64,000 nucleotides of DNA, taken from the NCBI GenBank assembly GCA_012103255.1, contig WLXD01000001.1, positions 372,001 through 436,000 of the forward strand, read 5' to 3'. Positions 48,943 to 57,722 of this stretch are shown here, piece by piece. The translations under genes were made by a program, and so were the position numbers. The stretch comes from Acidobacteriota bacterium. GTDB taxonomy: Bacteria; Acidobacteriota; UBA890; WLXD01. The notes under the pieces were generated by a model, which was not told where the DNA came from, searched no databases, and saw only the letters and a list, made by a program, of their open reading frames with translations. The first letter of the stretch is position 1, and each line of letters begins with the position of its first letter.

Positions 48943-50480
48943 GGCTGACCGGCCCCGTGTGGCTCCGCGACGACCGCTGGCGGCGGGTCACTGAGCACCG
49001 CGTCGATGTAGACATCCGGGTGTACGAGGCTCGCGCCCACGCGTTGCGTGAACTCAACGATCGGGCCTGCGAACACCGCCATCGCAACGGCAACGCCGAG
49101 CAGAAAACCCACCCCGGCGAGGCGCGCGGCCGAATGCTGCACCGCAACGGGTTTCTCGTCTGTGACGTTCCAGAAAATCATGCTCCCCGCGCGGCTCATG
49201 GCGATAAGCGAGAAGAGGCCACCCGCGAGAACGAGCGCGAAGACCAAGGTAGCTTCGGGCGCTTCGAGGGTGCTGCTCAACACCAACACCTTGCCGATGA
49301 AACCACTGAGTGGCGGCAGCCCGGTCACGGCCACGCCGGCGACCAGGAAGAGTGTGCCGAGCAGCGCAGACTGCGACACCGGGGCGGCCCGCTTCAGCCG
49401 ATCTCCGGTCTGACCGCGCTGTCGAGTGATGAGGTCAATTACCAGGAACAGCGCGGCCAGAACGAACGTGCTGTGCGCCATGTAGTAGAGGGCAGCGCCG
49501 AGACTCTCTGCCGTGCCGAGACCAACTGCCGTGAGCATTGTGCCTACCGACGCAATCACCAGGTAAGCCGCAAGGCCGCGTAGACGGCGGCCCGCAACCG
49601 CCCCGACGGTGGCCACCACGAGCGTGGCGAGACCCACCGGCAACAACCATGGCTGGGCCAGATCCGCCACGGGCCCCCCACCCTGACCGAAGATCAGCGT
49701 GTACACGCGGATGATGGCGTAGACGCCGACCTTGGTCATGATCGCGAACAGGGCAGCAACCGGCGCAGTAGCGGAGCCGTACGTGCGCGGCAACCAGAAG
49801 CCAAGCGGCAACGCCGCGGCCTTGATGGCAAACACGACCAACAGGATCAACGCGCCCGACTGCAGCAGGGTCGCGTCGGCCGGCGCCACCTGCGCCACCT
49901 TCACGGCGAGGTCCGCCATGTTCAACGTTCCCGCCACCCCGTAGATCGTTCCCACCCCGATAAGGAACAGCGCCGAGCCGACGAGGTTGAACACGACGTA
50001 GTGCACCCCGGCGCGAACGCGGTTTCGTCCGCCACCGTGGAGCAGCAGACCGTACGAGGCGATGAGAAGAACCTCGAAGAACACGAACAGGTTGAACACG
50101 TCGCCAGTGAGGAACGCCCCGCACAGCCCCATCATCTGGAACTGGAACATTGCGTGGTAATTCGCTCCGCGGGCATCGCAGCCCGCCACCGCATAGAGCT
50201 GACTTCCGAGCCCCACGATCGCGGTCATGAGGACCATAAATCCGCTGAGACCATCGAGCACGATCACGATGCCGTACGGGGCAACCCAGTTGCCAAGCGC
50301 GTACGCCTCGACCGTACCGTCGGTGACGTGCATGAGCAGTCGAACCGCCACCAGCACGAGCCCGACGCTGGCGCCAAGACTGAGCGTTCGTGCGAGGCGC
50401 AGATTGGCGCGCGCTCCGAGCAGAATCGCAACGCCGGCAAAGGCGGGCAGGATGATAGGGAGAGCGATCAAATGGTTCAC
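48939..50480 (-). CDS. mrpD: Mrp antiporter subunit MrpD/MnhD
   Basis: The 513-residue protein is a complex-I-like proton channel subunit with about 14 membrane helices. Landmarks are FFEVLLIASYGLLLHGG, KAAALPLGFWLPRTYGSATA with the key lysine, and FIGKVLVLSSTLEA. It pumps protons with MrpA. GTG 50480 overlaps the mrpC stop as GTGA. Confidence 0.95.
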   Translation of the reverse strand: MNHLIALPIILPAFAGVAILLGARANLRLARTLSLGASVGLVLVAVRLLMHVTDGTVEAYALGNWVAPYGIVIVLDGLSGFMVLMTAIVGLGSQLYAVAGCDARGANYHAMFQFQMMGLCGAFLTGDVFNLFVFFEVLLIASYGLLLHGGGRNRVRAGVHYVVFNLVGSALFLIGVGTIYGVAGTLNMADLAVKVAQVAPADATLLQSGALILLVVFAIKAAALPLGFWLPRTYGSATAPVAALFAIMTKVGVYAIIRVYTLIFGQGGGPVADLAQPWLLPVGLATLVVATVGAVAGRRLRGLAAYLVIASVGTMLTAVGLGTAESLGAALYYMAHSTFVLAALFLVIDLITRQRGQTGDRLKRAAPVSQSALLGTLFLVAGVAVTGLPPLSGFIGKVLVLSSTLEAPEATLVFALVLAGGLFSLIAMSRAGSMIFWNVTDEKPVAVQHSAARLAGVGFLLGVAVAMAVFAGPIVEFTQRVGASLVHPDVYIDAVLSDPPPAVVAEPHGAGQP

Positions 50481-50815
50481 GCGTCCCCCTCTGGCACCCG
50501 GCCGTCGACGTGGTCGTTACCGAGATCGAAGTTCGCGCGCAGCGCCAGAATCAACACAAACGCGGTCATCGCGAAGCCGATCACGATGGCGGTCAGCACG
50601 AGCGCCTGGGGAATTGGGTCGGGGTATTCGTGCACCCCGTCGCGAACGATCGGCGCCAACCCGGTGCGCAGCCGGCCCATGGCGAAGATGAAGAAATTCA
50701 CGGCGTAGCTGAGCAGCGCGAGGCCCAGAACAACAGGAAACGTCCGCGCCCGGAGGAGCAGATAGACGCCTGCGGCCACCAGGGTCCCGATGCCGCTCGC
50801 AAAGAGGAGTTCCAT
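50477..50815 (-). CDS. mrpC: Mrp antiporter subunit MrpC/MnhC
   Basis: The 112-residue protein resembles NuoK, with three membrane helices and ALVLTAIVIGFAMTAFVL near the C-terminus, a clear MrpC mark. It starts at ATG 50815, two bases after the mrpA stop. Confidence 0.94.
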   Translation of the reverse strand: MELLFASGIGTLVAAGVYLLLRARTFPVVLGLALLSYAVNFFIFAMGRLRTGLAPIVRDGVHEYPDPIPQALVLTAIVIGFAMTAFVLILALRANFDLGNDHVDGRVPEGDA

Positions 50816-50817
50816 GG

Positions 50818-53691
50818 TCAGACCTCCTCCCCGTAGTCGAACGACGCATCTTCGAGCGCCTGTTGCGCGTCGATCTCCGACGTCTCCTGGGCTGCATGCT
50901 GGCGCGCTTTCGCAAGAAGGGCTTCGCGCATGCCGAGCTTCGCCAGGTTCGAGAGCGTAAGCATCACGGCGCCGATGACCGCGAAGTAGACGCCAAGGTC
51001 AAAAAGCGACGCCGTCGCCAGTTCGAAGTCCCCCACCACGGGCAGGTGAAAGTGTCCGAAGGAACTGGTAAGGAACGGTGCGCCGAACCACAGGCTTCCA
51101 AGCCCCGTGAATCCGGCGATAAGAAGTCCGGCGCCGATCATCGGGTGGAAGTCCCTGGGCAGCCGGCGATGTGTCCAACCCACCCCGAACGCAACGTACT
51201 GGACGATCAGGGCGACGCTCGTGACCAATGCCGCGATGAAACCTCCGCCCGGCGCGTTGTGGCCGCGCAAGAAAAGGAACACGGACACAAGTAACGCAAA
51301 CGGCAAAATGAGACGCGCGATGACGCCCAGGATAAGCGGGTGTTGATCCTCATCCTGGAGCTCCGACCGGTCGGGAAACAGGTGCCCTACCCCGAGTCCG
51401 TCGACCAGCGCGTATATGCCGAGACCAGCGATTCCGAGCACCGTGATTTCGCCATAGGTGTCGAAGCCGCGGAAGTCCACCAGAATGACGTTGACCACGT
51501 TGTGGCCGCCGCCGCCCGGCACACTATTGGCGAGGTAGTAGTCGGCGATCGTCTGCAGCGGCCTGGTGAGTACGGCCCACGTGATTCCAGTGACGCCGAC
51601 ACCAGCCAAAGCCGCCAGAACGATGTCGCGGCCCCGACGGCTGCCTGAACTCTCCGCCGGCGTGCGCTCCGGCAACAGATGCAGCGCCATCAAGATAAGG
51701 ACGATCGTGACCACTTCCACCGAAATCTGCGTGAGCGCGAGGTCTGGCGCTGAGAAGTGCACGAAACCCAGCGTGACGACGAGTCCCACCGTACTCAGCA
51801 GCGCGAGTGCTATGAGGCGCCGCCTATGAAAGATCGCCGTGCCGAGGGCCGTCACCACGAGGAGCGTCCAGGCGACGAACGACGGCGTGTCGAATGGTGT
51901 CCGGTTGGGTCCGAGACCGGGAAGGCCTTCCCGGAGGAATGGCGACGCGCCAAGAACCACGGCCGTGCCGAGAAGGAAGGCTACGTAGCGCTGCAGTGAC
52001 CCGTTCTGCAGGGCTCGAGTGAACCCGGCGGACATCGCAAACACCGCCGCAAGACCTCTCTCGTAGAGCGCCTTGGCGGCGATCCGCGGGAGCGCCGCGC
52101 GATGCGCTTTCACGAGTGCGCCGCGCATGGAGTAGAGCGCCGCGCCGCCGAGCAACGCGATGACACTCATGAGGAGTGGCTCGTTGAGCCCGTGCCAGAG
52201 CGCTATGTGATAGCTCGGGAGTGGCTCCGGTGAAACGGCGGCCGCGGCCGTGAGCACCATCGGTTCGGATATCAGGCCCGGCATGAGGCCCACCGCGATG
52301 CAGACCACGACGAGTATCTCCACTGGCAAGCGGAGGCCCCGCGGCGGCTCGTGCGGATGGCCCGGGAACGACTCGGGCTCTGCGCCGAAGAAGGTGTCCC
52401 TGGCAAACCGAATCGAATACGTCACGCTGAGCAGTGCCGCGAAGACGACGATCGCCGGAATGACGAAGCCGGGCACTCCGGCAGCTTGGACGTGCAGGGC
52501 TTCCTCGAAGAGGATTTCCTTGCTCAGGAAACCGTTCAACGGGGGAACGCCCGCCATCGCAGCGGCCGCGATCACCGCGAGCGTCGCCGTGACCGGCATC
52601 GTTCGTCGCAAGCCGCCGAGCAGCCGGATGTCGCGGGTGCCAGCTTCGTGGTCGACGATGCCCGCGGTCATGAACAGCGCGGCCTTGAAGGCGCAGTGAT
52701 TCAGAATGTGGAATACGCCGGCCACGGCCGCCAGCGGCGAGCCGATGCCAAACAACAACGTGATCAGGCCGAGATGACTGATCGTCGAGTAGGCCAGAAG
52801 GCCCTTCAGGTCGTGCTTGAAGAGCGCCCAATAAGCGGCAAGTGTGATCGTCGCCAGGCCGGCGCCGCCAACCCACCACAGCCATGCTTCGGTGCCGGCG
52901 AATACCGGCGACATGCGCGCGAGCAGGAACACACCCGCCTTCACCATCGTCGCCGAGTGGAGGTACGCGCTCACGGGTGTGGGCGCGGCCATCGCATGCG
53001 GCAGCCAGAAGTGGAACGGGAACTGGGCCGACTTCGTGAAGGCGCCTAGCAGAATCAGCACCATCGCCGTTGTCGCGAGCGGGCTTGCCAGAACGAGTTC
53101 TCTCGACGCCAGGATCTCGGACAATTCGTAGGTTCCGGCGATGTTCCCGAGCACGATCGCACCGGCGAGCAGCGCCAGGCCACCGGCACCCGTGACGGCC
53201 AGCGCCATTCGGGCCCCTTCGCGCCCTTCGGGGGCGGACGTGGTGTAGCCGATCAGAAGGAACGAGCTGATGCTCGTCAACTCCCAGAACACCACCAGCA
53301 TCAGGAGGTTGTCAGCGAGAACAACCCCCACCATCGCGCCCATGAATAGGAGCAGGTAAGTGTAGAAGCGGCCGAGGTTGTCGGTGGTCGGGAGGTAGTT
53401 GCGTGCGTAGAGAACGATGAGTGCGCCGATCCCCAGAATGAGACTCGCAAACATCAGTCCCAGGCCATCGAGCATGAAGCTGGCGTTCCAGCCGATCGCG
53501 GGGACCCACGCCCACGATGCTCGAACGACGCTTCCTTCCCAAACGGGTCCGGCCTGGCGGACTAGGAGTACGAGGGCGCCGACCGCGACGCTCGCCGCGT
53601 ACCAGGCCGCGCGATCGCGACCAGCTCGACCAAGCCACACTGGCAGAGCGGCTCCGAAAAGAGGCAACAAGGCGACCAACGCAAGCGTCAT
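50818..53691 (-). CDS. mrpA: Mrp antiporter subunit MrpA fused to MrpB
   Basis: The 957-residue protein has the NuoL-like channel with MVVFWELTSISSFLLIGY, quoted in part as FWELTSISSFLLIGY, KSAQFPFHFWLPHAMAAPTP and GLLAYSTISHLGLI. After the channel come DUF4040-like helices and a C-terminal MrpB part with ARLILPFALLVSVFLFLRGH and NAPGGGFIAALV, the MnhB hallmark. No separate mrpB gene exists, which fits the fused A/B form seen in many Gram-negatives. The complex exchanges Na+ (or other cations) for protons. It is the first gene of the operon, with 100 bases before bactofilin. Confidence 0.95.
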   Translation of the reverse strand: MTLALVALLPLFGAALPVWLGRAGRDRAAWYAASVAVGALVLLVRQAGPVWEGSVVRASWAWVPAIGWNASFMLDGLGLMFASLILGIGALIVLYARNYLPTTDNLGRFYTYLLLFMGAMVGVVLADNLLMLVVFWELTSISSFLLIGYTTSAPEGREGARMALAVTGAGGLALLAGAIVLGNIAGTYELSEILASRELVLASPLATTAMVLILLGAFTKSAQFPFHFWLPHAMAAPTPVSAYLHSATMVKAGVFLLARMSPVFAGTEAWLWWVGGAGLATITLAAYWALFKHDLKGLLAYSTISHLGLITLLFGIGSPLAAVAGVFHILNHCAFKAALFMTAGIVDHEAGTRDIRLLGGLRRTMPVTATLAVIAAAAMAGVPPLNGFLSKEILFEEALHVQAAGVPGFVIPAIVVFAALLSVTYSIRFARDTFFGAEPESFPGHPHEPPRGLRLPVEILVVVCIAVGLMPGLISEPMVLTAAAAVSPEPLPSYHIALWHGLNEPLLMSVIALLGGAALYSMRGALVKAHRAALPRIAAKALYERGLAAVFAMSAGFTRALQNGSLQRYVAFLLGTAVVLGASPFLREGLPGLGPNRTPFDTPSFVAWTLLVVTALGTAIFHRRRLIALALLSTVGLVVTLGFVHFSAPDLALTQISVEVVTIVLILMALHLLPERTPAESSGSRRGRDIVLAALAGVGVTGITWAVLTRPLQTIADYYLANSVPGGGGHNVVNVILVDFRGFDTYGEITVLGIAGLGIYALVDGLGVGHLFPDRSELQDEDQHPLILGVIARLILPFALLVSVFLFLRGHNAPGGGFIAALVTSVALIVQYVAFGVGWTHRRLPRDFHPMIGAGLLIAGFTGLGSLWFGAPFLTSSFGHFHLPVVGDFELATASLFDLGVYFAVIGAVMLTLSNLAKLGMREALLAKARQHAAQETSEIDAQQALEDASFDYGEEV

Positions 53692-53791
53692 AGCAGCGTT
53701 GTTCCTTGTCTTGTCTTCAAATTAAGCCTTTTGTTTACAGTGACTTAGTCGGTTTTCGAGCTTCTCTTTCGGGGAGAGTTCTTCTTCGTCG

Positions 53792-54250
53792 CTAGCTGTC
53801 TTTCTTGTCGCCCCCGGACGACTTGTCTGCTTTGTTGGGCGAGGTCGCGACCTGGGGCGCGGGGCTCGTCGGCTGAGGCGTCTGCTGGGCGGCGGGCGGG
53901 GCGGGCGCCTTCGGCGCCTCCTTCTTGCGCATCTCGCAGCGGCCGTTGAAATGCGCCCCGGGTTCTATCACGAGACTGTGTGTGTCGAGATCCGCGTCGA
54001 CACGGCCGGTGCCATGGATCGTGGCGCGCTGCGCAGCCTTCACCTGGCCGTGCAGGGTCCCGTGAATCTCGATCTCGCCCACTTCAACTTCGCCGTCGAC
54101 AACCGCGTTGGGACCCACGATCAGCGTCGCGGGAGACACAACCTTGCCGACGAACTTCCCGTCGATTCGGACGGAGCCCTCAAAGCGAAGGGTGCCCTTA
54201 ATCTCGATCCCTTCCCCAAGGTGGCCGTCCAGGTTCCGGTTCATTTCCAT
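53792..54250 (-). CDS. Bactofilin
   Basis: The 152-residue protein has the DUF583 beta-helix core (about 5-110): LGEGIEIKGTLRFEGSVRID, then VVGE-type turns such as GEVEVGEIEIHGTLHG, and VIEPGAHFNGRCEM. The tail (about 112-152) is Pro/Ala/Lys-rich and likely disordered. Bactofilins polymerise without nucleotides and organise cell shape or chromosome ends; in Myxococcus they position ParABS. The place 12 bases after parB fits such a link. Confidence 0.9.
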   Translation of the reverse strand: MEMNRNLDGHLGEGIEIKGTLRFEGSVRIDGKFVGKVVSPATLIVGPNAVVDGEVEVGEIEIHGTLHGQVKAAQRATIHGTGRVDADLDTHSLVIEPGAHFNGRCEMRKKEAPKAPAPPAAQQTPQPTSPAPQVATSPNKADKSSGGDKKDS

Positions 54251-54261
54251 GTCGTTAGTCC

Positions 54262-55116
54262 TCAGTTGCCGAGGTCGGTGAGCAGGTCGTAGAGGCGATT
54301 GAGTTCGTCGAGCGAGTTGAAACGGATCTCGAGGCGCCCCTTGTCCTTGCCACGAATGGCAACTGGCGCCCCCAACGTGCGGGACAACCGAGCCTCGGCT
54401 GCCGCAACGTCCGGATCCCGTGGCTTCTTTTCCCGGATCTTGCCGGATTCCTCTTGATCGTTCCGGACGAGCGCTTCGGTCTGGCGCACGGAGAGGCCCT
54501 TCCCGATCACCCGCTCGGCGAAGCGCTGCTGAGCCGCGTGGTCTTCCGTCCCGAGCAAAGCTCGCGCGTGGCCCATACTGAGATCGCCAGAGATCACGGA
54601 CCCCTGCACTGTCGGGGCAAGTTTGAGCAACCGTAGGTAGTTCGCAACGGTCGCCCGGTCGCGCCCGACACGTTCCGCCACCTGCGCCTGCGTCATCGAC
54701 ATCTCGTCAATCAATAGCCGATACGCTTCCGCTTCTTCGATGGCGTTGAGGTCTTCGCGCTGAACATTCTCGATGATCGCGAGTTCTAGCGACTCCTTGG
54801 GGGTCACATCACGCACAACCGCGGGCAGCTTCTCAATGCCCGCACGCTGTGCGCCTCTCCAGCGGCGTTCACCAGCAATCAACTCATAGTTGCCGTCGCC
54901 GAGATCACGCAGAACCACCGGCTGTAGGAGCCCGTGCTCGGCCAGCGACGCCGCGATCGCGTCGATGGCGCTCTCTTCGAAGTGATCACGAGGCTGCTGC
55001 GGGTTCGGCCGGATCTTCTCGATCGCGACTTCTGTGAGCCGTGAACCCGATGGCTCCTCGGGCGCGCGGCTGGGGATCAGGGCGTCAAGCCCTCGACCGA
55101 GTGCCTTTCTTGCCAT
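54262..55116 (-). CDS. parB: Chromosome-partition protein ParB
   Basis: The 284-residue protein has the ParB N-terminal CTPase region with ELIAGERRWRGAQRAG and NVQREDLNAIEEAEAYR, a helix-turn-helix with TQAQVAERVGRDRATVANYLRLL, quoted in part as AQVAERVGRDRATVANY, and a C-terminal dimerisation region. ParB loads at parS sites and slides as a CTP clamp. It starts at ATG 55116, overlapping the end of parA by 32 bases. Confidence 0.97.
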   Translation of the reverse strand: MARKALGRGLDALIPSRAPEEPSGSRLTEVAIEKIRPNPQQPRDHFEESAIDAIAASLAEHGLLQPVVLRDLGDGNYELIAGERRWRGAQRAGIEKLPAVVRDVTPKESLELAIIENVQREDLNAIEEAEAYRLLIDEMSMTQAQVAERVGRDRATVANYLRLLKLAPTVQGSVISGDLSMGHARALLGTEDHAAQQRFAERVIGKGLSVRQTEALVRNDQEESGKIREKKPRDPDVAAAEARLSRTLGAPVAIRGKDKGRLEIRFNSLDELNRLYDLLTDLGN

Positions 55117-55870
55117 TACGGACTACCTCACGCATCAAGGTCAAATAGGCTCGCGCCCCGGCGGAGCGGAGATCATAAAGGATGATGGGCTTGCCGAAGC
55201 TCGGGGCTTCGCCCAGACGCACGTTGCGAGGGATCTCTGCTTCGAAGACCTTGCCGGCGAAGTGCTCGCGAACGTCCGCGACCACCTGCCGCGTCAGGTT
55301 CATGCGCGGATCCACCATCGTCAACAAGATCCCCTCGAGCTCAAGGGCCGGGTTGAGCGCGTCACGCACTCTGTCCAGGGTCTGGAGAACACGGCTCAGA
55401 CCCTCCAGGGCCAGGTATTCGCACTGGATAGGCACGATGACGCTGTCGGCCACGCTGAGCGCATTGACCGTGAGGATCCCCAGGGAAGGCGGACAGTCGA
55501 GCACGATGTAGTCGAACCGATCTCGGGTCGCCTCGAGAGCGTTCCGCAGGTGGAAAGAGCGGTGTTCATCGTTCACCAGCTCGAGTTCGGCACCCACAAG
55601 CTCATAGCTGGCCGGCGCTACTACCAATGAATCCAACTCGGTCGGCTGCAGCGTGTCCGCCAGGTCGACACCGTCAACAAGTGATTCATAGACGGTCGGC
55701 GCACTCTCGTCGACGCGAACGCCCAGGCCACTCGTGGCGTTTGCCTGTGGATCGAGGTCGAGCAGGAGCGTCTTGAGATCAGCGGCAGCAAGACACGCTG
55801 CGAGATTCACCGCAGTCGTGGTCTTGCCGACGCCACCTTTCTGGTTCGCGATTGCGATAACGCGGGCCAT
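55085..55870 (-). CDS. parA: Chromosome-partition ATPase ParA (Soj)
   Basis: The 261-residue protein has the deviant Walker A KGGVGKTT at 11-18, LLLDLDPQANAT and DYIVLDCPPSLGIL. ParA forms ATP-dependent gradients on DNA that move ParB-bound origins. The start is ATG 55870; three parS-like sites lie within the next 200 bases upstream, so ParB could repress its own operon. Confidence 0.97.
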   Translation of the reverse strand: MARVIAIANQKGGVGKTTTAVNLAACLAAADLKTLLLDLDPQANATSGLGVRVDESAPTVYESLVDGVDLADTLQPTELDSLVVAPASYELVGAELELVNDEHRSFHLRNALEATRDRFDYIVLDCPPSLGILTVNALSVADSVIVPIQCEYLALEGLSRVLQTLDRVRDALNPALELEGILLTMVDPRMNLTRQVVADVREHFAGKVFEAEIPRNVRLGEAPSFGKPIILYDLRSAGARAYLTLMREVVRNGKKGTRSRA

Positions 55871-55959
55871 TGCGGATCAGGGTTTTCGGGCGTGGGGTGG
55901 GCGGCCGCGCGGCCGGGGAGCGGGAGATTAGCACACCCCGTGCCTGGTGCACGGGCTGC

Positions 55960-55975
55960 TGTTCCACGTGGAACA
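55960..55975. promoter_or_regulatory. parS site, perfect 16-bp palindrome TGTTCCACGTGGAACA
   Basis: This is a full palindrome matching a known variant of the parS consensus TGTTTCACGTGAAACA. It lies 90 bases upstream of parA. Confidence 0.9.
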
Positions 55976-56007
55976 AGAGATGGCCGCGGGGGGAGAGGTT
56001 CGGGGAC

Positions 56008-56023
56008 TGTTCCACGTGGAACA
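56008..56023. promoter_or_regulatory. parS site, second perfect copy TGTTCCACGTGGAACA
   Basis: It is identical to the first copy, 48 bases away centre to centre. Confidence 0.9.
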
Positions 56024-56053
56024 GGTGTGGCGGCCAACGAGAGCGACCCGGAA

Positions 56054-56069
56054 CGCTCCACGTGGAACG
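56054..56069. promoter_or_regulatory. Degenerate third parS-like site CGCTCCACGTGGAACG
   Basis: It matches the other two at 13 of 16 positions, keeping the central CCACGTGGAAC. It stands 46 bases from the second copy and ends 13 bases before the 3' end of rsmG. Confidence 0.65.
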
Positions 56070-56081
56070 CTAGGGCGAGCG

Positions 56082-56798
56082 CTAGTTTGTCGGCAGTTCC
56101 AGGATCACCAGAAACCCGCGAGAGAGATGGGGCAGGGGGGCGCTACGGCGCATCCACCACCCGGCGGCCGCGGCCGCCTTCCAGTCCGGGCCGGCGCTTG
56201 GCGCCATCTGTTCGCCGCGTGCCAGCTGGCGGCGCAGTGACCGCTCGGTGTCCTCGCCCGTGAGCAAGAGCCCCCGGCCGCCCGGGGCCATCACTGGGGC
56301 CATCATGCCCAGCAGTGGGCCCCAGCCGCTCGTCCAGCCACGCGCGGCGAGGACGTGCACCGGCGCTTCGAGTTCTTCGGTCGCCAACGCGTCTTCGAGC
56401 CGGTTTTCGATGATTCGTACGCGCTTCAAGTCGAGTTCCTCGACGACCTCGTGGAGGAACGTGGCCTTCTTGCCGTGGGCCTCGACGAGCGTCACGTCGC
56501 GCTCGGGGTCCATGATCGCCACCGGGATTCCCGGTACGCCAACGCCAGACCCCGCGTCGACGAGGTGCGGGCCCGCTCCTGCGAGGTGATCCTGAAGCAG
56601 GTAGGGCTCAAACAGGTGTCGGAGAATCGCGGTGGGGCGGTCCCGGATCGCCGTGAGGTTGATCTTGGGGTTCCACCGCTCGGCAAGCTCGAGATAGCGG
56701 CTCAGTTGGTCGAGTTGCTGCTCCGGAAGCTCCATGCGGCGCGCCACGAAGGCACGCTCCACCTGTTGCCGAAGCTCCCCGCCGTCCGTCTCGTCCAT
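56082..56798 (-). CDS. rsmG: 16S rRNA 7-methylguanosine(527) methyltransferase RsmG
   Basis: The 238-residue protein has RWNPKINLTAIRD, VDAGSGVGVPGIPVAI and VEAHGKKATFLHEV, the landmarks of RsmG (GidB). It methylates G527 of 16S rRNA. GTG 56801 directly before the chosen ATG is an equal alternative. In most bacteria mnmE and mnmG stand between jag and rsmG; here they are missing and rsmG follows jag by about 20 bases. Confidence 0.95.
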   Translation of the reverse strand: MDETDGGELRQQVERAFVARRMELPEQQLDQLSRYLELAERWNPKINLTAIRDRPTAILRHLFEPYLLQDHLAGAGPHLVDAGSGVGVPGIPVAIMDPERDVTLVEAHGKKATFLHEVVEELDLKRVRIIENRLEDALATEELEAPVHVLAARGWTSGWGPLLGMMAPVMAPGGRGLLLTGEDTERSLRRQLARGEQMAPSAGPDWKAAAAAGWWMRRSAPLPHLSRGFLVILELPTN

Positions 56799-56817
56799 CA
56801 CGCCTGTCTGCCCCGGA

Positions 56818-57720
56818 CTAGTCGCGACGCCGTGACGGAATGACGTTCACAGCCTTCAAGAAGCCGTTGCCGAGGCTTCTTGTGGTAACGCTCTGGTCGT
56901 CCGCGAGCGCCAGGTGGACAATGCGGCGCTCATAAGGGTTCAGTTCCGAGGTTTGCTGCTCCGAGCCGGTTTCCTTGGCACGGTGCGCGACCTGGAAGGC
57001 GATGTCGCGAATCTCGTCATCCCGCTGAGACCTGAAGTCTCCAGCGTCCACGCGCACGCGCTTGTGTGACCGGTTCGGCCACGCGCGGAACGAGTGGTTG
57101 AGGATCAACTCGAGCGCAGAAAGTCCGCGACCCCGTCCTTCGAGGAGATACTGGTTGTCTTCGCCCGTGATCGCCACATGCATCGTGTCGCCATCGAGCT
57201 TCGCTTCGGCCTCACATTCGAAGCCCATAGTCACAAAGATACGATCCAGAATGGCGATCGCCTCAGCCGTCATGTCCTGGCCTTCGGCGGCAGGCTCCGA
57301 AGTGACCGGCGCTGGCGCGGCGCTGGCGTCCGTGTTGGCGGCGGAGGCTGCGTCAGGGGCGGGCACGTCCGCCGCCGCGACTGGCTCTGGCGCTGACTCT
57401 TGGCTTGCGTCGGCCTCCGGCGCGGAATCTTCCTGCTGTGCCGCCTCTTGCTGAGCCGTAGCCGTGGGCGCGGCCTCGGCGCTCTCGTCGGCAACAAAGA
57501 ACGGGGGGAGGTTCTCGCCGCCGGCTTCGGCAGGTGCAGCGGGCGACTCGTCTTCCGGCACGGTCACAGTAACCGCGTAAACCGTACTCCCGAGGCCCCA
57601 GAAGTCCTCTGACTTCTCTTGCACCTCGTGCTGGAGGTCCGCGGCGTCGGCACCGAGGTCCTGTGCGGCCTGGGCCAGGGCTTCCTCAACAGAACTCGCT
57701 TCGTATGTCTTGGTCGTCAT
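56818..57720 (-). CDS. jag: RNA-binding protein Jag (KhpB) with long acidic linker
   Basis: The start is ATG 57720, right after yidC; the frame stays open into yidC but that part is not family-like. The 300-residue protein has a Jag N-terminal domain (1-54: MTTKTYEASSVEEALAQAA and DFWGLG), an Ala/Glu/Pro-rich linker at about 56-145, a KH domain (about 146-225, LLEGRGRGLSALELILNHS) and an R3H domain (about 235-300, NPYERRIVHLAL). KhpB proteins bind RNA and affect cell division and elongation in some species. The linker is long and likely disordered. Confidence 0.92.
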   Translation of the reverse strand: MTTKTYEASSVEEALAQAAQDLGADAADLQHEVQEKSEDFWGLGSTVYAVTVTVPEDESPAAPAEAGGENLPPFFVADESAEAAPTATAQQEAAQQEDSAPEADASQESAPEPVAAADVPAPDAASAANTDASAAPAPVTSEPAAEGQDMTAEAIAILDRIFVTMGFECEAEAKLDGDTMHVAITGEDNQYLLEGRGRGLSALELILNHSFRAWPNRSHKRVRVDAGDFRSQRDDEIRDIAFQVAHRAKETGSEQQTSELNPYERRIVHLALADDQSVTTRSLGNGFLKAVNVIPSRRRD

Positions 57721-57722
57721 TG

